Shown: positions 6,953 to 13,905 of the stretch, one piece after another
Layout of the letters: the number at the start of each line of letters is the position of its first letter
How positions within the stretch are numbered: position 1 is the first letter of the stretch
IMG/VR virus record: IMGVR_UViG_3300006925_002531
Location: 1 to 20,970 of that record
From: a virus
DNA length: 20,970 nucleotides
Reading direction: 5' to 3' (one strand)
Notes under the pieces: model-generated
What the model was told of the DNA's origin: nothing
The model's input: the letters and a program-made list of their open reading frames with translations, nothing else
Databases searched by the model: none
Position numbers and translations under genes: made by a program

Positions 6953-7382
6953 GTGGGATAAAAGATTTCTTAGTATTGCATCTGAAATATCTACATGGAG
7001 CAAAGACCCAAGTAGAAAGATAGGTGCAATTGCAGTAAGAAATAGAAAAATATTATCTACAGGATATAATGGATTTCCTAAAGGTATTGAAGATAGCGAA
7101 GAAAGATATAACAATAGAGAAATAAAGTATCAATATGTTGTGCATGCTGAAATGAACTGTATATACAATGCTGCAGAAAATGGAATATCACTAAGAGATT
7201 CTACTTTATACATTTACGGTTTACCAGTTTGTGGTGATTGTGCACTAGGCATTATACAAGCTGGAGTATCAAGAGTTGTTTCAATATCAGAAGGAACTCC
7301 AGATAGATGGATAGAAGCAATAGGAAAAACAAATGAAATATTTAAAGAAGCTGGAGTGGAATATGAGTTCTCAGAAGTTTGA
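6924..7382 (+). CDS. cd: dCMP deaminase
   Basis: This zinc-dependent deaminase converts dCMP to dUMP. Numbered from ATG 6924, the zinc site is H74-A-E76 (VVHAEMN) with C103 and C106 (PVCGDC). DPSRKIGAIAV and STGYNGFPKGI are typical of dCMP deaminases. The start is uncertain. Homologues begin close to LLNKWDKRF, which would need a TTG at 6942 about ten bases after AGAGG (6927-6931), while the nearest in-frame ATGs are 6924 and 6918. All options overlap the gp42 gene, so translation is probably coupled. In T4, deaminase and hydroxymethylase belong to the same nucleotide-synthesising complex and divide dCMP between dTMP and hydroxymethyl-dCMP. The adjacency here fits that. Confidence 0.92.
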   Translation: MRGILTLLNKWDKRFLSIASEISTWSKDPSRKIGAIAVRNRKILSTGYNGFPKGIEDSEERYNNREIKYQYVVHAEMNCIYNAAENGISLRDSTLYIYGLPVCGDCALGIIQAGVSRVVSISEGTPDRWIEAIGKTNEIFKEAGVEYEFSEV

Positions 7383-7656
7383 CCCAAAAGAAATACAAAA
7401 TTCTACACGTATATATAAGAGTGCGACACCAAAATATACGATTGATTGGTATATTAAATGGATAGCATCTGTGTTTGTATTAGCAGGAATGTCAATACGA
7501 GGAGTAGATGGATTTCAATTTTATGATTTAATATTTTCAATTATTGGCGTAACACTTTGGACAGTTGTTGCAGCTTTATGGAAAGATAGAGCTTTATTAT
7601 TATTAAATGGAGTAGGAGTAATGTTTCTAATACGAAACTTAATTCAATCAATATGA
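7363..7656 (+). CDS. Small multi-pass membrane protein, unknown function
   Basis: The product is 97 residues. A polar N-terminus (MSSQKFDPKEIQNSTRIYKS) leads into hydrophobic stretches at about 30-45, 52-72 and 76-92, so two or three membrane passes are likely. The conserved-looking RIYKSATPKYTIDWYIKWI block suggests an established phage family, but I know no function for it. ATG 7363 is preferred over the in-frame ATG 7333 because GGAG sits about six bases ahead of it. The gene overlaps the end of the dCMP deaminase gene by 20 bases and the next gene by 4 (ATGA). Its place between nucleotide and sugar genes may only reflect operon packing. Confidence 0.72.
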   Translation: MSSQKFDPKEIQNSTRIYKSATPKYTIDWYIKWIASVFVLAGMSIRGVDGFQFYDLIFSIIGVTLWTVVAALWKDRALLLLNGVGVMFLIRNLIQSI

Positions 7657-8099
7657 GATTAGATTATAAAGAAAAAGGCAAGATAGGTATTACATTTTCA
7701 TGTTTTGATTTATTACATGCAGGTCATGTTACAATGTTAGAAGAAGCCAAAAGACATTGTGATTATTTAATTGTAGGATTACAAACTGACCCGACCATCG
7801 ATAGACCAGATAAAAACAAACCAATTCAATCAATAGTTGAAAGACAAATACAATTAGCAGGATTAAAATACGTAGATGAAATTGTCACGTATCAATCTGA
7901 AGAAGATATTATTGACTTACTTCTTACGTTACCAATTAGTGTAAGAGTAGTAGGTGAAGATTATAAAGGCAAAGACTTTACTGGTAAAGAGCTTTGTATA
8001 CAACAGAAAATTAAAATCATATATAATAGTAGGAAACACAGTTTTAGTACTACAAGTTTGAGGGAAAGATTAAATGAAAATAGCAATAACAGGAAGTGA
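7653..8099 (+). CDS. Glycerol-3-phosphate cytidylyltransferase-like (TagD/RfaE-C type)
   Basis: The 148-residue protein is a nucleotidyltransferase of the HxGH superfamily. The nucleotide-binding signature is FDLLHAGH (18-25, with H22 and H25), followed by EEAKRHCDYLIVGL, VERQIQLAGLKYVDEIV and the C-terminal HSFSTTSLRERL, equivalent to the ISTT motif. Length and motif set match TagD-like cytidylyltransferases, which make CDP-glycerol, and the C-terminal domain of RfaE, which makes ADP-heptose. Which sugar or polyol phosphate is used cannot be told. It is coupled by ATGA to the membrane protein and overlaps the epimerase gene by 26 bases, so a role in making an activated sugar or alditol for transfer to DNA or a surface glycan is the natural reading. 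Confidence 0.85.
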   Translation: MRLDYKEKGKIGITFSCFDLLHAGHVTMLEEAKRHCDYLIVGLQTDPTIDRPDKNKPIQSIVERQIQLAGLKYVDEIVTYQSEEDIIDLLLTLPISVRVVGEDYKGKDFTGKELCIQQKIKIIYNSRKHSFSTTSLRERLNENSNNRK

Positions 8100-8922
8100 T
8101 GGTTATATAGGTCAATGCCTAGTAGAAAAATTAAAAGATACAGAACATGAATTACTTTGTATTGATATGAATGAAGACCATAGACATCCTGCAGGTATAA
8201 ATGAAGTAAAACATAGAGCTTCTGAAACTTATTGGAATATTCGTAATACTCCAAATCATGGTGGACTACCTTGGCATTGGATAAACTTTGATTGTGTAGT
8301 ACATTTAGGAGCATTAGTAAAAGTAGGAGAGAGTGTTAAAAGACCGTGGGACTACTATGATACAAATGTAAATGGCACAAAGAAAGTCATTGAAGCTTTT
8401 CATGGTGCTAAGTTTATATTTGCTTCTACCGGTGCAGCATTTGACCCAACATCTCCGTATGCCAGGTCTAAAGTTGCTGCTGAAGATATTGTAAAAGAAA
8501 TGTGTGATGAATATACAATCTTTCGTTTCTTCAACGTAGGTGGAGGACAACCAACAAATCCTGAAGGTTTATACGCAGCAACAATGAATGCATGTGAATC
8601 AGGAACGTTTACAATTCATGGTAACGATTATAATACAAAAGATGGAACATGTGTAAGAGATTATGTTCATGTAGATGATTTATGTGATGCGATTATAAAA
8701 GCAATTCATGAACCAGGAGCTAATTCAGATTATGAACCACTAGGTTCTGGTAAGTCCTATACAGTTTCTGAATATGTAAATGCTTTCTTAGAAGTCAATG
8801 GTCCTAAATTTAAAGTAGAATATGGTCCAAGAAGAGAAGGAGATAATGAATCAAGTGAGGTACCATTTATGAGTAAGTTTATGAGCCCTCAAAAAACACT
8901 AGAGGATATAGTTAAATTATGA
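8074..8922 (+). CDS. NAD-dependent sugar-nucleotide epimerase/dehydratase (GalE-like)
   Basis: The 282-residue protein is an extended short-chain dehydrogenase/reductase. The Rossmann glycine motif is TGSDGYIG (6-13), and D31 at the end of the second strand suits NAD. The active site is S118/T119 (FASTG) with Y129-xxx-K133 (SPYARSK). Further blocks are RFFNVGGG, GTCVRDYVHVDDLCDA, and the C-terminal YGPRREGDNESS, equivalent to the RxGD motif of UDP-sugar epimerases. It is shorter than E. coli GalE (338 residues), with a trimmed C-terminal substrate domain. It probably acts on a UDP-sugar, perhaps interconverting gluco and galacto forms or the pentose equivalents, which would supply the mutase encoded further down. 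GAGGGAAAG precedes the start. Confidence 0.88.
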   Translation: MKIAITGSDGYIGQCLVEKLKDTEHELLCIDMNEDHRHPAGINEVKHRASETYWNIRNTPNHGGLPWHWINFDCVVHLGALVKVGESVKRPWDYYDTNVNGTKKVIEAFHGAKFIFASTGAAFDPTSPYARSKVAAEDIVKEMCDEYTIFRFFNVGGGQPTNPEGLYAATMNACESGTFTIHGNDYNTKDGTCVRDYVHVDDLCDAIIKAIHEPGANSDYEPLGSGKSYTVSEYVNAFLEVNGPKFKVEYGPRREGDNESSEVPFMSKFMSPQKTLEDIVKL

Positions 8923-10028
8923 AGATATTAATTACAGGAATGAATAAGAATCAAACAACAAAAGATTTTTATTTAAGACAACAATTAAAAGTTGTACCAT
9001 CTCACTATTCGTTAATACGATGTTTAGAAGATATGGGTTATGAAGTAGAACAAAGATTAGTCAAGATTGGAGAAGACTTAAGTGATTACGATAAAGTCAT
9101 ATGTTTTCTTGCTTCACCAAGACAAGCATTACAACTTGCATTTTATAATGGACTATGGGCAATACATTCTACACCAAAAGAAAATTTAGTTCTTGCAATG
9201 GATGATTGGCAAACAGAAGATATCTTTAAAGGTATTCAATCATGTAAAGATAAAGAATCTCTTTTAAAAGAATTTACAATTGGTCAAAACAAAATGACTG
9301 ACCCTGATATGTCATATGAATTACTTGAACCACATACACAAACATTATTAGATGCAGTTAACTTCATTGGTTCAAAACAAGCACCAATGCTATTATCAGT
9401 GTTTATGGGCGGCGATATGACAAAGCTTATCGATTATCCAAAAGATTTATTAGTCGGTTATGACCCAAATCCATATCATAGAAACAGAGCACCAGGTAAT
9501 AGAGGTGATGTTGAAATTGAAGATATGGAATTCATGGAACAACAAATGATGCCAACAATTGAAGAAGATACTGTGGTGCCAGAAGATAAACTAAAGTGTT
9601 TTAACTTTGCTTCATTAGTACAAGGTAAAACTAAAAGATGGTTAAAGCAACAAAATGTAACTGATTGGGACATTGAATTCTTTGGCTCAAGAAAAGAAAA
9701 GCAAAGAAGATTAGTTGAAGGTGATATGTGTAAAGTATATGCAGAACAATGGGGAAGTCTTATGCCAGGTTATCATCATGCTGGTTCAGGCTGGTGGAGA
9801 GCAAGACCTTATCAAGTTGCAGATGCTGGCTCTATTCTAATAGGTGAATATGATGAAATGTTTTTATTATATGGCGATGAAGAACTTGCTAATCTTACTG
9901 CAAGAGACCTAGAAATAAGTAATATAAATAAACTTACAATATTAGCAAAAAGACAAAGAGATGCTCTATATGAAAGACATCCACTTGATAAAGAGAAACA
10001 ACAAAAAGAATTGAAAGTTATATTATGA
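8919..10028 (+). CDS. Conserved phage protein, possible GT-B-like glycosyltransferase
   Basis: I cannot assign this 369-residue protein firmly. The N-terminus (MKILITGMNKNQTTKDFYLR, then SHYSLIRCLEDMGYEVE, and DYDKVICFLASPR at 57-69) has the look of a GT-B N-terminal Rossmann domain. The region from about 290, HHAGSGWWRARPYQVADAG followed by SILIGEYDEM, resembles the acceptor end of a GT-B C-terminal domain where a sugar nucleotide binds. There are insertions in the middle, including an acidic stretch (VEIEDMEFMEQQ). It overlaps both neighbours by ATGA junctions and lies between an epimerase and UDP-galactopyranose mutase, which favours a sugar-transfer role. T4 alpha- and beta-glucosyltransferases are also GT-B enzymes, but no direct similarity is visible by eye. 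Confidence 0.6.
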   Translation: MKILITGMNKNQTTKDFYLRQQLKVVPSHYSLIRCLEDMGYEVEQRLVKIGEDLSDYDKVICFLASPRQALQLAFYNGLWAIHSTPKENLVLAMDDWQTEDIFKGIQSCKDKESLLKEFTIGQNKMTDPDMSYELLEPHTQTLLDAVNFIGSKQAPMLLSVFMGGDMTKLIDYPKDLLVGYDPNPYHRNRAPGNRGDVEIEDMEFMEQQMMPTIEEDTVVPEDKLKCFNFASLVQGKTKRWLKQQNVTDWDIEFFGSRKEKQRRLVEGDMCKVYAEQWGSLMPGYHHAGSGWWRARPYQVADAGSILIGEYDEMFLLYGDEELANLTARDLEISNINKLTILAKRQRDALYERHPLDKEKQQKELKVIL

Positions 10029-11032
10029 GAATATTAATCGTAGGAGCCGGATTCTCCGGTGCTGTGATAGCAAGAGAATGTGCAGCAGCAGGTCATTTAG
10101 TAAAAGTAATCGATAAGAGAGACCATATAGGCGGTAACGCTTATGATTATACTGATTCAAATGGAATACGTATACACAAATATGGACCACATTTATTTCA
10201 CACAAATAACGAAAAGGTAGTGCAATGGCTATCACAATTTACTGAATGGGTTCCATATCAACATAAAGTCAAAGCACAATTAAATGATGGAACTTATGTT
10301 ACATTACCGGTAAATAAAGAAACAAAAAAGATTGTAGGTGAAGAGAATGTGTTAGATATTTTCTTTCGACCATACACAAAAAAGATGTGGGGCAAAACAC
10401 TTGATGAATTAGACCCATCAATTATAAATCGTGTACCTATTCGTGATGATGACAATGAGTTATACTTTCCAAATGATGAATATCAAATGATGCCAAAGAA
10501 TGGTTATACAGAAATATTTAAGAATATATTTAATCATTCAAATATTGAAGTAGAATGTAATGTAGAGTTTCATCAATCAATGGAAGAAGAATACGATTAT
10601 GTATTTAATTCAATGCCAATTGACATGTACTTTAACTATGATTATGGTGAACTTCCATATCGTTCAATTAAGTTTCATAATGTTACACTTCAACAACCAA
10701 AAGTATTACCTACAGGAACAGTAAACTTTACGCACGATGGTCCATATACAAGAGTTACTGAATGGAAGAATATTCCAGCTCATGGCAAAAATGATTATAC
10801 AACAGTTCTTACATACGAAGAACCATGCGACTATAAAGATAATAACTATGAAAGATATTATCCAGTAAAAGATTTAGAAGGAGCAAATAGAGAAACATAC
10901 AAAAAATATAAAGATAAAGTCAATGAAGATAAGATGACTTTTATTGGAAGATGTGGAATGTATGTTTATGTTGATATGCACCAGGCGATTAGTTCTGCTT
11001 TGGCAACTGCAAGGAGATTTTTAGACAAATGA
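10025..11032 (+). CDS. glf: UDP-galactopyranose mutase
   Basis: This flavoenzyme interconverts the pyranose and furanose forms of a UDP-sugar, classically UDP-galactose. The FAD-binding site is GAGFSG (7-12) with VKVIDKRDHIGGNAYDY (26-42). The family signature HKYGPHLFHTNNEKV follows, then WVPYQHKVKA. FFRPYTKKMWGKTLDEL and the closing block, with FIGRCGMYVYVDMHQAI and SSALATARRFL, complete the match. At 335 residues it is slightly shorter than bacterial Glf (about 367-380). It is coupled to its neighbours by ATGA overlaps. Related mutases act on UDP-arabinopyranose, so a pentofuranose product is also possible. The N-terminal codons are more GC-rich than the surroundings. A furanose donor implies a furanosyltransferase, for which the preceding gene is the only candidate here. 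Confidence 0.95.
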   Translation: MRILIVGAGFSGAVIARECAAAGHLVKVIDKRDHIGGNAYDYTDSNGIRIHKYGPHLFHTNNEKVVQWLSQFTEWVPYQHKVKAQLNDGTYVTLPVNKETKKIVGEENVLDIFFRPYTKKMWGKTLDELDPSIINRVPIRDDDNELYFPNDEYQMMPKNGYTEIFKNIFNHSNIEVECNVEFHQSMEEEYDYVFNSMPIDMYFNYDYGELPYRSIKFHNVTLQQPKVLPTGTVNFTHDGPYTRVTEWKNIPAHGKNDYTTVLTYEEPCDYKDNNYERYYPVKDLEGANRETYKKYKDKVNEDKMTFIGRCGMYVYVDMHQAISSALATARRFLDK

Positions 11033-12216
11033 ATTATGCAAGTATTGTACCATTAATAGGTGGTGAAACCATTGCAATGGAAAACGTGTTTGGTCAAAGA
11101 CCAGATTATATGTTAACCTTTGATGGATTTCAAGCAAATGAAACTCATTTAAATAATTACTATAAACATGAAGTACCTTACTTAAATTTATCAGAAGGAA
11201 AGAAACATCCTCATAGTGTAGATGTTATTAATACAGTTTGTCCTTGTGCAGGTTTAAGTTCTTTAAGTCCATCTGCTTCAAGCAACAATCCAATGAATGA
11301 ATGGATGTATACATCAGCAGAATATATATTAAATAAAGTACAACCTAAAGTTTTCTGGGGAGAGAATGCACCAAGATTAGCAAGTAAAATGGGAGAGCCA
11401 GTTGTAAAGAGACTGAGAAAAATTGGAGAGGAGAATGGATATACGTTTAGTATATTTAAAACAAAATCATTATTACATGGTTTAAGTCAAGTAAGAGATA
11501 GAACATTTTATTTCTTTTGGAAAGATGATAGAATACCATTATTTGATTATATACAAGAACAACCTACAATGATTGCTGATGATATACGTGCAGTAAAAAG
11601 ATGTGATAATGACCCAATGAGTCGAATACTTTGTAATGAAAAGAAACCATCTGAAGAACCGTATTATCGGTATGTACTTGAAGTATTAGAAGGTGGAATA
11701 TCACATAGTGAGTTTCAAGATAAAATAGAAAAGACAACAAACCCTATGGATTACATAGAGGAAAGAACAACATATAAAGAAGTAGCGCAATGGATGAGAG
11801 AAAATGGCTATGAAAGTATGGCAAAGAAATGTGATAGGCAATATCATAAGCTAAAAGCTGGTGGTAATATCATGAGAAAAACCACAGAGATTCCTAAAGA
11901 TAAAATAGGAGCTTTTGTAGGTCATATGCCAACTATGTTGACTCATCCAGATGAGGATAGATATCTTACAGTAAGAGAAGCTCTATCACTTATGAAATTA
12001 CCTTTTGACTTTATATTATTAAACCCTAAGAGGTCACTTAATCATATATGTCAAAACGTACCTGTTACCACTGCAGAACATCCAGCAAGAATGGTACAGA
12101 AATATTTAAACAATGATTTAGATATGATTGATACAAAGTTTATGGTTCAAGATAATAAAAAAAGAACCTACGAATATGAAAAAAACAGTGTACAATTGTC
12201 TGAATTTATGGTATAA
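11029..12216 (+). CDS. DNA cytosine-C5 methyltransferase-like protein, divergent motif I
   Basis: The 395-residue protein has the core motifs of C5-cytosine methyltransferases, which transfer a methyl group from S-adenosylmethionine. Motif IV is CPCAGLSS (71-78) with catalytic C73, motif VI is ENAP (112-115, usually ENV), motif VIII is QVRDR (154-158), and motif X is near NVPVTTAEHPA at the C-terminus. Motif I, normally FxGxGG, is replaced by VPLIGGETIAMEN (7-19), so cofactor binding is altered but not clearly lost. A long middle region (170-300) may be the target-recognition domain. The last residues EYEKNSVQLSEFMV run into promoter P4, and the TAA stop (12214-12216) lies inside its TATAAT box. 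The gene closes the P3 operon. It could protect phage DNA from host restriction. Confidence 0.85.
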   Translation: MNYASIVPLIGGETIAMENVFGQRPDYMLTFDGFQANETHLNNYYKHEVPYLNLSEGKKHPHSVDVINTVCPCAGLSSLSPSASSNNPMNEWMYTSAEYILNKVQPKVFWGENAPRLASKMGEPVVKRLRKIGEENGYTFSIFKTKSLLHGLSQVRDRTFYFFWKDDRIPLFDYIQEQPTMIADDIRAVKRCDNDPMSRILCNEKKPSEEPYYRYVLEVLEGGISHSEFQDKIEKTTNPMDYIEERTTYKEVAQWMRENGYESMAKKCDRQYHKLKAGGNIMRKTTEIPKDKIGAFVGHMPTMLTHPDEDRYLTVREALSLMKLPFDFILLNPKRSLNHICQNVPVTTAEHPARMVQKYLNNDLDMIDTKFMVQDNKKRTYEYEKNSVQLSEFMV

Positions 12217-12217
12217 T
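12189..12217 (+). promoter_or_regulatory. Promoter P4 (early-type) for rpsU-uvsX-41
   Basis: TGTACA (12189-12194) and TATAAT (12212-12217) with a 17-bp spacer ending TATGG. The whole element lies inside the end of the methyltransferase-like gene, whose stop codon is part of the -10 box. ACAATTGT (12192-12199) is an 8-base palindrome at the -35 edge. The predicted start near 12224 leaves AGGAG ahead of ATG 12252. Confidence 0.87.
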
Positions 12218-12251
12218 ATACATATTAAAATAAAAAACTAGGAGTGACTAT

Positions 12252-12518
12252 ATGCCAAGTATTGATTTAAGGCCAAAGCCAAATCGAAACAAACGAGATA
12301 AGCGACCACAAAAGGAAATGCCTTTTGATATTGCTTTAAGAAAATTTAAAAAGGCCTGTGAGAAAGCAGGTATTGTACAAGAAGTACGAAATAGAGAGTT
12401 CTATGAAAAACCTACTGCTAAAAGAAAAAGAAAAAAAGCAGAAGCTGTTTCAAGAGCTCGTAAACTACAACGCATAAATGATGCATACAACAGGCCGTCA
12501 AAAGCCAGGAGAAGATAA
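12252..12518 (+). CDS. rpsU: Ribosomal protein bS21
   Basis: The 88-residue basic protein matches small-subunit protein bS21, which sits near the mRNA exit region of the 30S subunit. MPSIDLR aligns with E. coli [24 protein letters not shown] (24-40) and [20 protein letters not shown] (42-61) align almost without gaps. Between them lies an insertion of about 13 mostly charged residues ([15 protein letters not shown]), and the C-terminal tail ends SKARRR. The cellular protein is about 71 residues. A strong AGGAG site and promoter P4 directly upstream suggest high early expression. Phage S21 homologues are known; exchange of host S21 to bias translation toward phage messages is proposed but not shown here. 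The sequence type resembles gamma- or betaproteobacterial S21. Confidence 0.95.
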   Translation: MPSIDLRPKPNRNKRDKRPQKEMPFDIALRKFKKACEKAGIVQEVRNREFYEKPTAKRKRKKAEAVSRARKLQRINDAYNRPSKARRR

Positions 12519-12520
12519 TT

Positions 12521-13573
12521 ATGTCTATAATGGATAAATTAAAAAAGAATAGTAAAGTAAAAGAAACTGCTATTCTTTCAAAGTCGAAATTATTCGCTGA
12601 AAAAGATATCATTACAACAGACGTGCCAATGGTTAATGTTGCATTGTCAGGCGATATTGAGGGTGGACTAACATCAGGACTTACAGTTCTAGCAGGTCCA
12701 TCTAAACATTTTAAAACTTCATTTGCTTTACTAATGGGTGCTGCCTATTTAAAACAACATGAAGATGCAGTAATGCTTTTTTATGATTCAGAGTTTGGGT
12801 CACCTCAATCTTATTTCGAATCATTTGGTATTTATACATCAAGAGTATTACATACACCAATCACAGATGTCGAACAGTTAAAGTTTGACTTAGTGGGCCA
12901 ACTCGAAAATATCGAAAGAGGAGATAAGGTCATAGTTGTTATTGATTCTATTGGTAACCTTGCCTCTAAGAAAGAGTTGGAAGATGCTCTTAATGAAAAG
13001 TCAGTCGCTGATATGACAAGAGCTAAAGCATTAAAGGGATTATTCAGAATGGTCACTCCTTATCTTACTATGAAGAATATCCCTTTACTTGCTGTGAACC
13101 ACACTTATCAAGAAATTGGATTATTTCCTAAAGCAGTTGTTTCAGGCGGTACAGGTATCTATTACTCAGCTGATAACATTTGGATTATTGGAAGACAACA
13201 AGATAAAAAAGGTACAGAGATTCAAGGATATCACTTTGTAATCAATGTAGAGAAATCAAGGTTTGTAAAAGAAAAATCTAAAGTGCCAATCTCAGTATCA
13301 TGGGAAGGTGGTATCGAACAATATAGTGGTCTGTTAACAGTTGCAATGGCAGGTGGATATGTAACAAAACCAAATGTTGGTTGGTATGCTGCTGTTGATA
13401 TGAAGACAGGTGAAATACTAGAACCAAAAGTAAGAGAAAAAGATACTCTAAAGAAAAAGTTCTGGGAACCAATCTTTAAAGATACAGATTTTAAAGAATT
13501 TGTCAAAACATATTATTCAATTGGCCATAGACCAATGATTGATATTGACCTTGACCTTGAAATGGAAAGCTAA
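12521..13573 (+). CDS. uvsX: UvsX RecA-like recombinase
   Basis: This ATP-dependent strand-exchange protein serves T4-type recombination-dependent replication and repair. The Walker A motif is GPSKHFKTS (59-67, K65), YDSEFGS (88-94) holds the likely catalytic Glu, and Walker B is VIVVIDS (137-143, D142). NHTYQEIGLFPKAVVSGG resembles the DNA-binding loop region. The C-terminus is acidic (IDIDLDLEMES). T4 UvsX is 391 residues; this one is 350. ATG 12521 follows AGGAG at nine bases, with an internal ATG at 12530 as a less likely start. It is the second gene after P4, just behind bS21, and ends at a TAATG junction. UvsY, its usual loader, is not in the window. Confidence 0.97.
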   Translation: MSIMDKLKKNSKVKETAILSKSKLFAEKDIITTDVPMVNVALSGDIEGGLTSGLTVLAGPSKHFKTSFALLMGAAYLKQHEDAVMLFYDSEFGSPQSYFESFGIYTSRVLHTPITDVEQLKFDLVGQLENIERGDKVIVVIDSIGNLASKKELEDALNEKSVADMTRAKALKGLFRMVTPYLTMKNIPLLAVNHTYQEIGLFPKAVVSGGTGIYYSADNIWIIGRQQDKKGTEIQGYHFVINVEKSRFVKEKSKVPISVSWEGGIEQYSGLLTVAMAGGYVTKPNVGWYAAVDMKTGEILEPKVREKDTLKKKFWEPIFKDTDFKEFVKTYYSIGHRPMIDIDLDLEMES

Positions 13574-13905
13574 TGTATACAGTAACTGATAAAGATTACT
13601 CAATCGTAGAACACGAGAATAGTGCTTTTTATGGTGTAAAGTTAAAGACAGGAACATGGAAAGATGTAACTGTAATATACGGACAAGTAGGTATTAAAGA
13701 AGATGAAAATCTAGATATGGCTACACTAAGTTTTAACTACACAGTACAAGACCCAGCTGATTTTAATATAGATGAATTAAATAAAGATGAACCTTTTAAA
13801 AATTATCTTGGTGCAGTATTACAATATATAATAACAGATAGTTTAGAAAATGGAGGACATATTGGAGAATCAACTACCGACACACATACTCAATCATCTA
13901 CTTAA
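13573..13905 (+). CDS. Conserved protein of unknown function between uvsX and 41
   Basis: The 110-residue protein has a probable beta-rich first half (AFYGVKLKTG, DVTVIYGQVGI, MATLSFNYTVQDP) and a helical segment with FKNYLGAVLQYIITDSL. The C-terminus is hydrophilic and Thr/Ser-rich (GESTTDTHTQSST). I recognise no catalytic motif. It starts at a TAATG junction with uvsX and its last 56 bases overlap the start of the helicase gene in another frame, which implies coupled translation. The position between recombinase and helicase suggests a replication accessory role, but the T4 mediators UvsY and gp59 do not obviously match. Confidence 0.75.
   Translation: MYTVTDKDYSIVEHENSAFYGVKLKTGTWKDVTVIYGQVGIKEDENLDMATLSFNYTVQDPADFNIDELNKDEPFKNYLGAVLQYIITDSLENGGHIGESTTDTHTQSST

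Noticed and set aside
7961-8314. Open frame on the - strand across the cytidylyltransferase/epimerase junction
   Set aside because: Leu/Tyr-rich low-complexity translation typical of the antisense of AT-rich genes; both + strand genes have intact family motifs. Other - strand frames in the window were rejected likewise.
9923-9930. TATAAATA inside the possible glycosyltransferase gene
   Set aside because: Lies in the middle of an intact coding region with no gene start nearby on the + strand; expected by chance in AT-rich DNA. A similar hit near 19129 was rejected for the same reason.
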